Assembly (NCBI RefSeq): GCF_024713945.1
Contig: NC_134678.1
Coordinates: forward strand, 992,001 to 1,056,000
Source: Dermatophagoides farinae
Taxonomy: Eukaryota > Arthropoda > Arachnida > Sarcoptiformes > Pyroglyphidae
Length of the DNA: 64,000 nt
Direction of reading: 5' to 3'
The notes under the pieces were generated by a model, which did not search any database, was not told where the DNA came from, and worked only from the letters and a program-made list of their open reading frames with translations. Below are positions 49,001 through 63,704 of the stretch, piece after piece (the first letter of the stretch is position 1; every line of letters begins with the position of its first letter). The position numbers were made by a program, and so were the translations under genes.

Positions 49001-52000
49001 CAAAATGATAAATATCATCAGATGTGATTTCTATTTTGATTCATTCGATCATCATCTGTTTGATGATGATGAAAAACATGTAGAGATATGGTTGCCTGAA
49101 CCAGATAAATGATACAGTGACATAGGGACAGCAAAAAAAAAAATTTATTTCCTTTTTTTTCATTATCATCACCAATGATGATGACCAACAACGGTCAACA
49201 TTGGTAGCTGTAAATAATAATAATTAATGGTTTCAACAACAACCACCAAAAAAAAAAAAAAAATCTAGATCCGTAGACACCGGTGTGTGTGTACAGATCA
49301 TCATCATCATCTAGGTCCAGAAGCTCAAGAACGAACGAAAAAACGTGTCAGATTTGACTATTTGATAACAAACCAGAAAAAAAAACAAAAACAAACGGTA
49401 GGTCAAAATCTCAGACACGCACACACACAAAAAATAATGATTGTGCCATTATCGTATTTTGTTTGACACATCAACACACACACACACACACGCAGACAGG
49501 TAATCGAAAACTAAAACGAAAAAAAAACTGAAAAAAATAGGAAATGGACCATGATTCTCAATTCTTGTTCACCATTATCAGTATAATGTGATGATAAGAT
49601 TTTTTTTTTGCCCCCTTTGTATATAATTGTAATGAATCAAAAATAAAATGACTTGTTGTTGTTGTTGTTGTTGAACATGTGTCACAACAACAACAACAAC
49701 AATCGGCCAAGGTAATAAAGTCTTAATTGGAGAATATTGCTTGTGTCCTTTGAAACATCTCTTATTATTCGTTTTTTTGTGTATGAATCAATCAAAAGTA
49801 ATAAAATTAGCCAGCAACAAAAAAAAAATCGTTTTTTCCATCTCCAGCAAAAGCCAAAAAAAAAACATTAAACAAAGTGCGAACAGGTAACACCTTTTTT
49901 TTGCTGTGCATCCTTCATCTCTTTCACTTGATCATTCGTTTTTTCTTTCTGTAATTCATTCTCGATTGCCAAATGTTATCAATCAAAGTATTAACACCTA
50001 ATTTGGTACAAACAGACGAATTTCTGAAGAAAAGAAAAATTTACTGAATGAATATAAATAAATGAAACGAGAAAAAAAACGGGCAATAAAAAAAAAATGT
50101 ACAATCGGTGTGAATGTCAAAGAAAAAAAAAATTCACGAATGGCAACGATGCAATCCAATTAAAAAAAAAATTTCTGTCCCTAGCCAGTGAAATGTTTTT
50201 TTAAAAAAAAATCAAATGAATTCGACAACTATACTACAATGTAATAAAATTTAAATTCATCATCATCATCATCATCGTCATTAGCTTGAATTGAATTCCA
50301 AAATTAACGAAAAAAAAAACGATTGAATAGAAGTGGATTTTCTCTGTGCGACCATAAAACACACACACAAAAGATCGCGTGGCAATGAATTGAATGAATT
50401 TTTTTTTCTTCTTTTTCCATCCATCCATACATCAAAAATTCATCCAATAATTCGATTCATTACCTAACAAATGAAACAAACAGAAAAAAAAATCATTGCT
50501 AAATTCAATGATTTTCAGCATTTTTACAAAAAAAAAACAAAAAATTAATCGAAATGTTTCAAAGTGGAAAGAAACAAAACAAAAAAACAAATACGAGAAT
50601 TTTTGAATTTGAAAACTGGCAAATGGGCATATAAACAAACGAAATATTTAAATTGTTATTATGGACACCACACCTAAAAAATGGTGCACCCATCACCATT
50701 AGCACCACCACCGCCACCGCCACCACCACCATCAATAAAACAAAAACAAATCATCAAATTTTATTGAAATGAATAAATAAATGAATGAATCAAACAAAAT
50801 AAACACCGCTCGGATATAATCAATCAAATTGAATGAAGAATGGAATAAATAAATAAAAAAAACCTCTCGAAATGATTGTGGCGAAACAAAAAAAAAACAG
50901 AAAAAAAGGCGAAACTTCCGCACAATAAATGTGAATGTGATTGAATGATGATTAAATGAATGGCTGAATTTTTATTGTTTTTTTTCTCTCTCTCAGTTTG
51001 TGCGTTTTTTTTTATATCGGTTATACCAGATAATCAAAAGATTCTGTGAATCAAAAAAAAAATTTTTTTTTTTTGTTGCAACTAAATCCATTCATTCATT
51101 CATTCATTGTTTTGAATATCGTTTGTCATCATTAATTAATGTTTCTGTTGATTTTATCCACGGTAAACTTTGTATCATTTTTGGATTCTCTGATCGTTTT
51201 TTGTGTGTGTGTATTGACAGTAATATTTCGGAAACTTTGTTTCTGAGAAATTTTTTTTTTGTTTCATTTTGAAATTGGTTTATCTTTCTCTCTCGCTCGT
51301 TTGAAATTTTTCTTTTTCTTTTTTTTGTTGTTCTGCTATAATCACAATTGTGCGTGTCTGTGTTTGTTCACTACTAACTAACTAAACAAACGGAACAATT
51401 TTTTTATTTATTTGAAACAATACAAATGATATAAATAGGTAGATATAGATAGTTGATATTAATAAAAAAAACAAAAACAAAGAAATGATGCCCGAAGACT
51501 ACAACGACGATGTCGATGATGATGAAAATTGACAATGAAGACGACGACGACGACGACGTTGGCGACTATGATGATGATGATGATGATGAGAATGTTTTGA
51601 TTTTACTAGATGATGATGATGATGAGTTACCGACAAAGTTTTTTTTTCGACATTCCCGTAGAATAAATATACGACAGATTTAGCCCTACGTTGATGATGA
51701 TGATGATGATCTAGAGATGAGCCAAATTATGATTTTCTTTCTTTTCATTTCTATTTTGATTACAATAATAATCATTTGAAATAGAGAGAGAGAGAGACTA
51801 TTGGGCGCCACATTTTTTTTCTCCAATTTAGTCTATCGTTCAGTCGACGCATACATACACACACACAATTAAAACCGCCTTCCATCTATCCATTGCATTC
51901 TATTCTATTCAGCCAACCATTCAATCATCAATTTATATATATGATTTTAATGACCTATCATATACAAGTGTCAAATGAGCATGACCAGAAAAAATGAAAA

Positions 52001-53313
52001 ACAACTCTTAATTCGATTGACACACACACACACACTCAATTAATGATGATGATGATGATGATGATCCATATTATTCAATTAAATAATGAAAATCATGGTC
52101 CACACACACACAGAAAAATGTCTAAAATATCATGATGAATGTCTGTGTGTGTGTGGAATGTGGAAATTATTATAATTTCAGATTATATAATTGAAAGACA
52201 AAATGAAATGATAACGACAACGACGACAAAATGTGCATCAATTACTACATGAGTAATGAGCAAAATGATGAAAATCAAATGACGACGAATTATGACAATC
52301 TTGAATGATCTGAAATTATCTGAAAACGAGAAATTAAAAAAAAAACTCATATTTAAAGGTAAAAAAGCCCATATAGTAGTATTAAAATTAAATGAGTGAG
52401 AAATAAGTGAGTAAATGACAAAATGAACAACAACAACAACAAAAAATTCATCATCATGTGAATTAATGTTTGTTGGTCGCCAGACCATACATACAGACAG
52501 ACTGATTGACTGACAAGAAAAAAAAAAAAAAAAAAAATAAAACAAGAAAAACGATGATGATGATTATTATTTTTGTTGCTGTCCATCACGACCATGTAAT
52601 GATCATCATCATCATCATGGTCATCAAGAGAATTGTTTTGCATGAATAAAATTTTATAACAACAACTCTGTCATTAATATACAATTATTATGACTAATTG
52701 AATTCTCTAGTTTTTGGTCTATGTGTGTCTGTATGATTTTTGTTTTGTTTTTTTTTTTTTTTTTTTTTTGTTACAAAATGGTATCCCTTCATATTTATTG
52801 GCTGTTGTTGTTGGCAAAAAAAAAAAACAAAATTTTTCTTGTATACAAACAAAAAATGACAAAAAAAAAATGATGTGAAGAAGAAGAGAAATTTATTTTT
52901 ATTTATTTAAAACGGAAGAACATGTGGTAACTGGACAAATAAAAAAAAAATTGAATTGAATGTGAATATGATTGACACTAATCAAGTGAATTGTAAAGTG
53001 AGAGAGAGAGAAAAAGAAGGAAAATTCCGGAAAAAAAGGAGATTTGGTCAATTGAAAATTAACGAGCAAGAAGAACAAGAAAAAAAAAGAATAAAAACAA
53101 CAAAAAATCAAACAATGCCGTTATAATTTAAATTGTAATGAAAAAAAAATCTACAACAACAATAAAAGAAAAAAAAGGTGATGAATATCAAGTAGCTTGT
53201 TATTGTAATCATCATCATCATCAACAACAACAGGTATTTCGTAGTAGAAAAAAAACGATGATTATGATTATGATAATTCGTGTGTCCATATATATGAATA
53301 TTATATATGTATC

Positions 53314-53351
<38 letters not shown>

Positions 53352-54052
53352 GAGAGACTATTTACCATTTCCTTTTTTTGTCCCTATTAATTTAGGTTTG
53401 AAAAATGACAACAACAACAACAACAAAAATTAATGACGTGAATTGAAAATACACAGACAATGTGAATGTTAAGATGATGATGATCGGTTGGTGGTTGTGT
53501 TATTGTTATTGTTTGGTCTTAATCATCATCAATGATGACGATGATGATGATGATGATGATAATGATGGAAAGAGAGCGATAACATTTTTTTTCAACTTAA
53601 ATAGAGTGAGAACAAATGACCATTTCAAAGAAGAAGAAGAAAAAAAAACTTAAATTTGATTGCTTTGTTGTTGACTCCTTTTTTTTCTAACAGAGCAAAA
53701 AAGGTGTTAATCGTTTTTTTTCTGGTTACACTTTGAAACACTTCGTTATGCGGGGGCCCACCATCGCCACCACCATCACCACCACCTCTGACAATGATGA
53801 TGATTATTATTATTATGATTATGATTGTGGTGGTGGTGGTGGTGGTGATGGTGGTGAAACGAATGATTTTTTTTAGCCATTGTGTGTGTGTGTGTACTCA
53901 TTAAAATCCAATCAAATTAATTTCATTCATTCATTCATTCACCTTAAACTAAAAAACTTGGAATGAAAACATGAAAAAAAACAACCTATATTATCACAAT
54001 CACTAAATGTGACGACCACATCCAAAATCGATTCGAAAAAGGGATTTTAATT

Positions 54053-54115
<63 letters not shown>

Positions 54116-57000
54116 CATTTTAGCCAGTTGGTTGCATTTCTGTTGATCAACCGTTGTTGAATTCAATCATCATCAGAATCCATAAATCGATCGATTGATT
54201 GATCAAATGTTTTTTTTCATTCGATTTGATTTTGATTTTGATTTTGATTCATGTTGCTATGGTTGGTGCAAAAAAAAACCCAACGTGATAATGCACCATT
54301 CAAATTTGAAATTGTTAAAAATCAAATTATAAATATTGAGAGAAAAAAGAAGAGAAAAAAAATTTGTTGCTCATAGATCAACATCGTATGGATATTATGA
54401 TATATATACGCGTATGGTATTTCCTTTCGACCATAATCATCATCATCATGATGATAATGATGGACAATGTAAGATTTAGTGAGAAAATTTGATATTTTTC
54501 TTTCTCTCTCTTTTTTCTAATGTTATTCGGCATATTTGTCACGCAATGTTTTATAAAGCAACAACAAGTTGTTGTCTAAAAAAAAAAATTTCAAATTTCA
54601 ATCAAATCAAATGAAATGAATAAACAAGAAAAAAAAATGAAACAGAAAAATCGATCACACACACATACACAAATACAATGGCCGCCGACTTTTGTTACCT
54701 TTTTGTGTGTTGTTTTTTTGGTGTTTGAAATTTCAAATTGGAAATTTTTTTTTGTTTTGTTTTTTTTCTTCGGAAAATTTGATCAAAAGATTATCATTAC
54801 GTGATACTCTAAATGTTTTCTATCTATCTCTCTCTCTCCGTGTGTATTTAAAGATTCGATCAAATATCCGATATCAAAAAATGAAATAGATGAACAAACA
54901 AAATAATTTTGCAAAACATTATCGATTGTATCGAATGTTTATTTTTTTTGACATGATCATCATCATTATCATCATTATGATGATGATGATACATCGATAC
55001 ATCATCATTATGTCGTCTTGTTGTTAATAATTCGTGTGTAAAATATTTCTCTTCTTCATCATCATCATTTCGATGTGTAAACCAAGTTTGTTTCATTTTT
55101 CTCATTTTTTTTTGAGATATCAAATAAATGAAATTTTCTTGTTGTTGCCGGCCTATGAATATAATGAAAATGAGGTTTTTTTTCTCTGTCTAGTGAACAG
55201 AAAATGAACTTTTTTTTTCTCCCCATTTCCACAAGTGTTAATGATAATTATCATCATCAATTGATCAATTGCACACACACACATGAATACACAACTAACT
55301 GACAAAGTAATTAACACTTGCACGGTTTCGTATAGAAACTTTGTTGTTTTTTTTTTTTTGAAGAAAAAAAAACTAATGTGTCCAATAAAATGATCGATTA
55401 ATTTGTACGAATAATAATAGAAAAAAAATAATGAATTTGTTAATTGTTTCTCACACACACACAACACACTAGCAACACTTTTATTTAATGGATGGATCAT
55501 CAAACTTTTCAAGATCGATTTTTTTGTTTTCGTGGAATGAAAAAACACGCGATTATTACATTGTTATATAGTATAGTATGAAAATTAAAGTTTAAAAAAA
55601 TTTCATTTTCGTTTTTTTTCAATTTTTTTTTTTGCTGGAAAATATCACGATTTCCCATTCATCATTGATGAATTGACTTGTACATTGTAAAGATGAAATG
55701 GCAGATAGAAAGGCCAAAAAAAAAATTCTTGATCAAGTCAAGAATTTCCATAAAATGAATTCACATTCTAATTGATTTTCTTGTTTTTTTTCTGTTCTAT
55801 ATTGAGACCAAAATTTAATTTTTGTCATTACTGGGTGGTTTGTTGTTGTTGTTGTTGTTGTCCATTTTCTAGTTTTGAATGGAATCAAGATTATTCCATC
55901 ATCATCATCAGTGGACAAAAAAAAAACAAGTGACAAGTTATACGGTAAAATTATAAAGAATTTTTCTCTTCACTAGCTGTTTTCTAAAACATGATAATAT
56001 CATATCATTGTTGCCGTCCATTTATCATAATTATATTGACCTTGCCAAACAAACAAACACAGCAATGACAACGATTATCATCGATCTCACATCGATGGTC
56101 TAGACAACAACAACAACAACAACAACAAACCGATAATATATTTTTAAGGTATTTTTTTGTTGCTCGAAAAATGCTAAAAATATTTGAATAATTCGCTTCA
56201 AACAGACGATGATGATGATGATGACCATGAATGAAAATCAATTTTTTTTCTCTTTCTATTTTCAATTATTATTCAATCAAATAAGAACAAACAGAACAAA
56301 CAAACAAATATAAATCAATCAATCAAGAAATTTTCAATTTTTTTTCCCTTCCATTTATCAAATGAATTTTGAATGTGAATCACAATCAAATTGATTAGTA
56401 AATTATTTGCTTCCATAATTAATCGTTGTTGTTGTTGTTGTTGTTATTGTCTCAGAGAAAAAAAATGATTAATAATCCCCCAATCATCATCATCATCATC
56501 ATAATAAATAAATAGACAACACAGTGTTACTAATCAATCAGTCAGTCAATCAATCGATCAATTGATTTTTGTTGTTGTTGTTGCTCGTTCGTTTGTTTAT
56601 GCTTTTTTTTTGTCAGTTATTGTATGTTTTTTTTTCTCGCTTGTTTTGTTTTATTTCAAAACATTGATTTTTTTTCTGATCCTCATTCAATTGAATTTTT
56701 TTGATTTAATTTGATTTGATTCTCTGCACACACACACATACACACACACACACATTGCAATCACCAAACACAAAGATCTAATTAGATTGTTTATAATTTT
56801 ATTTGGTGGTCTTCAAATGATTATGATTATGATTATAATGATGATGATTATGATGAAACGACAACAGAAACACAAAAAACATATTTGAAATACACACAGT
56901 AGTCATAATCAGAAAACAAAACAAAACAAAAAGAACCCGATTTTAGTATCTTCGTCGCCGTCTTCTTCATCATCATCATCATCATCAATCGGTCGATCAA
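49001..57000. other. Gene-poor DNA, middle of the downstream desert
   Basis: No gene supported. Holds CA/GT runs near 49474, 53315 and 54055, (TTG)n/(CAA)n near 49655 and 49687, (CAC/CGC)n near 50705-50730, (GAC)n near 51540-51558, (ATG)n throughout, and a GGCGCC at 51804-51809. A frame at 53138-53353 has one stretch of mixed residues (GDEYQVACYCN) followed by CAT and CAA repeats and a GT-type donor; too weak to call. Confidence 0.45.
54055..54112. repeat. (GT)29 dinucleotide array
   Basis: Uninterrupted GT array of 58 bp, the longest GT/CA run in the window. Alternating purine-pyrimidine sequence can adopt Z-DNA in principle. It is probably an ordinary microsatellite. Confidence 0.95.
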
Positions 57001-58370
57001 TTGATCGATTGATCATAGTCGTCGTAGTTGTCTTGGTTCTTTTGTCTTTGAACACCGACCGACAACAACAACAACAACGAATACGATTACTAGCCCTGAA
57101 GCAAGGTCAAGTCAATCAAATGTCAACAAAGCAATAGAGAGAGAGAGAGAGAAAAAAAAATTGAAACGAAATAGAAAGATACCGAAATCGAAGCCGCCAC
57201 CACCACTGTCATATTGACTGAACGAAAAAAAAATGATAAAGATGAAAAATCTATTATCCATACGAATGAATCAATTAAGAATTATGATTATGAATGATGA
57301 TAATCACCACCACCACCACCACCAACAGAAACAAGTTTTTGTTTTATTTCGTTCGTTAAACTCAATTCTTCTTCCCACCACTCCCCCAAATGATATTCTA
57401 AAAAATTCGATTTTTCCCGCTTGAATTCAGGAAGACAACCAAGGAGGGAAATGAAACCAGAAACAGCAACAACAACAACAACAAAAATGACAAAAACTAC
57501 TAAATCGAGACTAATGGATATTTTGGACATCTAGACAGATCATCATCATCATCATCATTTATACCCAAAATCTATGTGAATCTATTTTCAACGCTTTTTT
57601 TTTTTTTTTTTTATAATGGGATAATACACACACACACACACACATAACGACGGAAATTTCAACATTACTACAGGATGAATAGATGGAAATGAAAATGAAA
57701 CAGAGCAACAGTCAGTTATCTAATAGGTTTTTCACTTGATGATGATGATGATGATACTTTATGATTGAAAATGATTTATATATTCTCTCTCTAAATAACC
57801 ATTTTGTCACCTTTGATAGAATGGTGAATAAAAAAAAACGCAAATGATTCCATCAAGCCAACCACTAACACTCAGTGTAGTAGTCGTTTTCGTTAATGGT
57901 ATGACCATTTGATGATCAACACCATATGTAATAATAATCATTGTTGGTGTTAGTCAATAGTCGAATTTCATCGAAAAAAAAATCTCAGTTTGTTTCACAA
58001 TAATCAAAATGTGTGTGTGTGTGTGTGTGTGATTCAACTCGCGTTAAAAAAAAGTAAGCGGTTATTATCGTTCACATGAAGTGATCATCATCAATGGATG
58101 AATGAGAAAAAAAAATCATTCAGATATCATCATCATCATTCATTAATGTCGACTGAGTGTGTGTTGAACCCAGTGATAATAATCCACAAAACAACAGCTT
58201 TTTATAAAGGTCTAACACTACCGCCAATATTGCAAAAAAAAAATCAGGTAGCTCTCTCTCTCTGTCTCTCTCTCGTTAATAATGATGATCATCATGATGA
58301 TCATTAATATATCTCATTGATGATTATCTCACAATCATCCGGATGGGCCAGTGTTAGTGTCACATTTCGT

Positions 58371-58401
<31 letters not shown>

Positions 58402-61400
58402 GTCCAATTTTTTTTCCAATCATTTGAAACAGAATTGATATTTTCAGCCCAAAAAAAAAATATTTGTTCAAAATTTTTTTTCCAATTTTATTCTTGACTC
58501 CCCCCCCCTCAACACATTCAAACCACAAGTCAATTTCTAAACAATGTTTATTTTTTAATATCTTGTTGTTCTTGTTGTTGTTGTTGTTGTTGTCTTTTTC
58601 AATCAATCAATCAATCAATCGATCAATCGATTGGTTATTTCCAATTCTTTCTATATATTTTTTCTCAATCCAATGTAAACGAAATTTTGATTTTCATCAC
58701 TATGATTTTTTTTTAATATTTTTTTTGATGTGAATCACATTGCGAAATTATTGCTTTGTTTGTGTGTGTGTGTAACCCCACAAATAAATAGAAAATTCAA
58801 TGAATACAATGACTATGATGATGATGACAAAAAAAATTGGTGGGAAAATTTTATAGATGAAAAAATAATGGTTGATCATCATCATCATCATCATGAAATG
58901 AAATGAAATGATATGGCGGAAAAAAAACTAAAGAATTGAAAAATAAGAATTTCAGTAGCAAATGATGTAATTTTGATTTTGATTTTTTCCATTTCGGTCT
59001 TCCACAAATACACACACACACACACACACACAGTTGGCTGGCCAATTGCTGTTGATCATTTTTGGTTTAATCGGGATATTTTTTTTCACATCAAAAATTT
59101 TTTTTCTGGTTGTCCATTATATTCAAAGATGAAATATATTGTTGTTCTGTCTCCCACAAATGCCAATAATGATGGTCTCTCCATCTCTCTCTCTCTCTCC
59201 GTGGTTCTAAAATTTGATGAATTCATAGGTGATGATGTGATTCGTTCCAATCGTTCATTGCCTTTTTTTCGATGGACTTTAAATTCAAATTCAACAAAAA
59301 AAAAAAACCATTTGGTCACCATTTTCCATTGCCGGTTATTATTTTTCATTTCATTCTAAATTCTTGTGTGTGTGTGTGTGTCATCATTTTTTTTTCAAGT
59401 TTGTTGTCGCCATGATAATTGGCGTAAATTGATTCTAATTAGTTTTTTTACTCGTACTAATAGAAATGTTTTTATCGAATAATGAAAAAAAAACGAAACG
59501 AAAACAGAAAAAAAAGTTATCATTTTCACACGAATGTTTTTTTTCATGTCATTTTATAGAATGATGATGATTATCATCACCAAAAAAAAAAGAAAAAAAT
59601 TCTGGAAGATAAATGCGTGGTGGTGATGGTGGTGGTTTATCTCGAAACAGAAAAAAAATATGGCCAAAAACCATTTACCATATATTAATTGCCCAATCTA
59701 TCTATCTATCTATCCATCTATTAAACTATATTCAACCTATGCCGTATGACCTCTCTCCTCTCTGTTGTTGTTGTTGCTGTTGTTTTATCTTAATTTATTG
59801 GATGAGTTTGACCTATGACCAGTGAGTGAGTGTGTGTGAGGGGGCATTATTATTATTACTACTTATTCCGTTCACTATACCAATCAACCAACAAACCAGA
59901 AAACAACTGACATGATCAAATATTTGCCTTATTTTTTTTTATTTTGTTTTTTCGTCCCCTACGTCTATTTCCTATCTAATTTATATATCAAATAAAAAAT
60001 TTTCCACACACATACAGGTAAAAATGTTCTCATAAATATGAAAATTAGAGAGAAAGAGAGAATTTAGCATAATTTCATCATCATCATCATCATTTTGATA
60101 CTCATCATAATAATAATCATGATTGTCATAATAGATGAACACTGGGGGATGTACACAGGTGAAAGGTCAAAGTTTATGAATATAATAAACAAACGTCATT
60201 TTTTTTCTCTAAATAGATAACCAGAAGCAAATGTTAAATACACAAACATATTGTTGTTGTTGTTGTTGATGATATAATTAGTGAAATAGTCAGATATAAA
60301 AATAACGACAACCCGAAATCACATGGATAACTATTTAGGATGGAAATGCATTTTTGTTTTTGATGATTTTTTGACAACTGTTTTCATTCGTGGTAGTTTT
60401 ATATTACGTTCAGTTTGGTTTGGTTTGGTTTTTATTGTTCTTTTTTTTTTTGGTTTCTAGCTAATAATGATAACTAACCATAGAAATTTTTTTTTTTTTT
60501 TTTTTTTGTTAAAAATGATTTTGATCATCCGTTTTTTTCTGTAGTAGCAAAAAAAAACTTTATGACAACCACTGATACGATGATACGATGATTGGTATCA
60601 TCATTGAAAATTATTGACCATTTTATGAGCCATTTCATCATGATGATGATGATGATGATTATGGGAAACGGAACATTTGATTGTCATTATTTAATTTAGT
60701 TTAGTTTCAAGTTTTGAATTTCAATTTTTTTTTTTTCGTTCAAATTATTACCCAATTTACCTGTACATATATGTGTATATATGGTAGCAACAGCAGCAGA
60801 TGTGTGTGACCTACGTATTTTGTTTCTACCTGAATATTTCTACCTGAACATGTCAATAATAATAATTGACATATCCATAGATAGATAGATTAGTGATAAT
60901 GATAATAATGTGAAACTACTACTACTACTACTGAATATAATGATTGATAAAACGAAACGAAATGGACATTAAGATCGAATGAATTTTCTTTCTTTTTGCT
61001 TTTTGTTTGGTTTTTTGGTGGATGACCAAAAAAAAGGAAAAGAAGATAATTGACACGCCAACACGTTTTGCAGCTGTTGTTGTTGTTGTGTGTTTGTAGA
61101 TGGACAACAATGGACAACAATAATAAACAAATTTACAAGTTTTTCTTTAGTCACAAAATGTCGTGATATTCCCAACAACAACAACATGACCTGAACAAGA
61201 GAAACAAGAAAAAAAACTAGATCAAAAATCATTTGTCTGAATACGGATTTCTTTTTGTTAATTTGGAAACGAAAAATCTGAGAATCTACCACCATTCAGG
61301 TGACAAACAAAAGATTTGATATAATACACAGACACACAGAGAGAGATGTGACAAATAAATTTGATAATGTCACGAAATCAAATCATCATTATCAAATCAA

Positions 61401-63704
61401 ATGATGATGATGATAATAATAATAATAATAATTTTTGTTTTGACCATCTCCATCTCCATATTTATGGAAGTCATAGAGTTTTCTTCCAGTGGTGGTTGGT
61501 TTTTTTTATCCCCATATTATAATTAGCTTTTTGAACTGAATGACAACAAAAAAAAAAAAAAAATGGAAACTAAAGTGTTAAATCAAATCACACGCACTAA
61601 CTCACACACCATAATGGTGTATATGATGCGGTGACCAATGGATGATTCTCACAATTGTTTTGTTTTCTTCGGAGGGGAGAAGGGGAAAACGAGAGAATAA
61701 AATGCTGATGCTTTTTTTTCTCTGTTCTTTCTATTTCCATTTTTTTTCAAGGGAATATATGTCTGTTCGGAAGTGTCATACAACACTAACACACTACATC
61801 ATCATTTTTATCATCATCATATAATTAAATTCGTTATATGCAAAAAAAAATTTCAAAATTTCAAAATTTGGCCAATCAAAAAAAAAATGAAAAAAAAAAT
61901 TGAAAAATGAAACACACACACACACACACACACACACATATTGCATAATTTCTATACATAAACTTAACCTTTAATCAGATGTTTTAAATTTATATGGAAA
62001 TTATTTCCATTCTATATGATATCCAATCCAATCCAATTCAATAATTCTGATGATTCTCATTTGTGCAAAAAAAAAAATTCACAAAATGTGTCATAATGAT
62101 GATGATGATGATGGAGAAGGATTTTTGGCAATTTGTGTCCAAATTATATATATAATATAATAAAATTAATGATGATGATGATGATGATGATAATTTGCAT
62201 ACAGAGCAAAAATTTTTTTTCCATTGATATTTTTGAATGTAATGAGAAAAAATTTTTTGAATTTAGTGAAAAAAGTGAGAGAAAATAGAAAAAAAAACCA
62301 ATCACGATATATATTATTTATATACATTACGAATCAAAGTAAAGCCAACCAGTTAGGCGTCAATACAAATAGAGTGCTATTAGTGGATAGATTTATATAT
62401 ATAGGATGCTTGAAAATGGCAATTTTGGACACAGACTATGTGTTTGCGAGTTGCGCCAATAACAAGAACAATTGAAAGGTTGAATGATGTTTGTGTGGTG
62501 TGAAATGTTAGAAAGAGAGAGAGAGAGAGAGAGATGAATAACACTGTGTAGGAAAACTGAGAGAAAACGAAACGTTTTGTAAATGTTGTTGTTGTTGTTG
62601 TTGTTGTGCATAATGGCTAATAATCCATAAACATTTTACCTATATATTGGCCAACCAGTGTGACCGGATTTAGATTTTTTTTTGAATTTTTATTTTTATT
62701 TTTAATTCATTTTCCTGTTTGCATTGCACAAATTTTGAAAAAATAGCTGCAGCAGCAAACCCTTTGATGGTTGACTAATATATTTCGAAAATTATAACCT
62801 TTTCACACATCAATCATATATATATTTGATGATGATTTGATTGAATGGTGAATATTTTAAAAGGTTTTTTTCTTCACTCCACTCATAGAACAAATGCTAT
62901 TGATCAATGATTCAGTCACACAGTTGTTCAAAACATCAAAACATTTTTTTTTTTTTTGCTCGGCCACACGATGATGATGAATTTGTCAATAGTATAGATT
63001 TATATTAATTTGAATATCGAAAAAAACGCAAGATAAATGTGTCGATCAAAATTGTATACTGTGTGCAACATTCACTTCAATCAGATCATTCATTGAATAA
63101 TTGAAAAAATTGAATTGTGAAAGGAAATTGAAAATCAAAGTTTGAATAAAACGAGAGAGAGAGAGAGAAAAACGAAATTCATAAATTGCATTTTCACACT
63201 TGAAATGATTTCTGATTTTTCTGATCTTTAAATCTGTTGCCATCGTCGTCGTCGTCGTCGTCGTTGTTGTTGTTGTTGAATATGAAATTGTTATTTGATC
63301 GATATATTCATTTATGTGGTATAATTAACTTTTTGGCTTGAACATCGATCAAATTTTAATTCAATTATTACATATATATATATACTAGATAGATAATATA
63401 TATTGAGATGACAAAGTTTAATCGTCTGATGATGATGGTTTTTTGTTGTTGTTGTTGTTGTTTCTTTTAAAAATTAATTTTTTTTTCTTCTTCTGAACAT
63501 CATGATTGATTATTTATTGATTAATATATATAGTCAATAGTCAATAGTCAATATTTATAATAAAAAAAAATGAATGAAATAAAATATAAAGTTATAATCA
63601 AAATTTCTTTCGAGAAAAAAAAACGAATAATTTGTTGAATCCTACATACACACACACACACACACATTATCATTATATCAATCATCATTGTACACATTCA
63701 TTCG
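57001..63704. other. Gene-poor DNA, end of the downstream desert
   Basis: No gene supported. Holds (CAC)n near 57306-57324, GT runs near 58011 and 59366, CA runs near 59009 and 61914, (TTG)n near 58573 and 62585, (CGT)n near 63245-63263, and three copies of a 7-mer TCAATAG-type unit near 63532-63552. A GCGCCAATAA motif lies at 62453-62462 within a locally less repetitive patch (about 62330-62480). The rightmost part should contain the 3' UTR of the minus-strand gene that ends at 63705. Confidence 0.4.
62453..62462 (+). promoter_or_regulatory. GCGCCAATAA motif, copy 4
   Basis: Preceded by TT instead of TG, so GGCGCC is broken (TTGCGCC). It still shares GCGCCAATAACAA (13 bases) with copy 3. 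It lies in a less repetitive patch of the far downstream desert. Confidence 0.35.

Noticed and set aside
53138-53353. Plus frame with GDEYQVACYCN and a CAG|GTATTT donor
   Set aside because: Flanked by Lys, His, Gln and His-Thr repeats. No polypyrimidine acceptor or partner exon was found.
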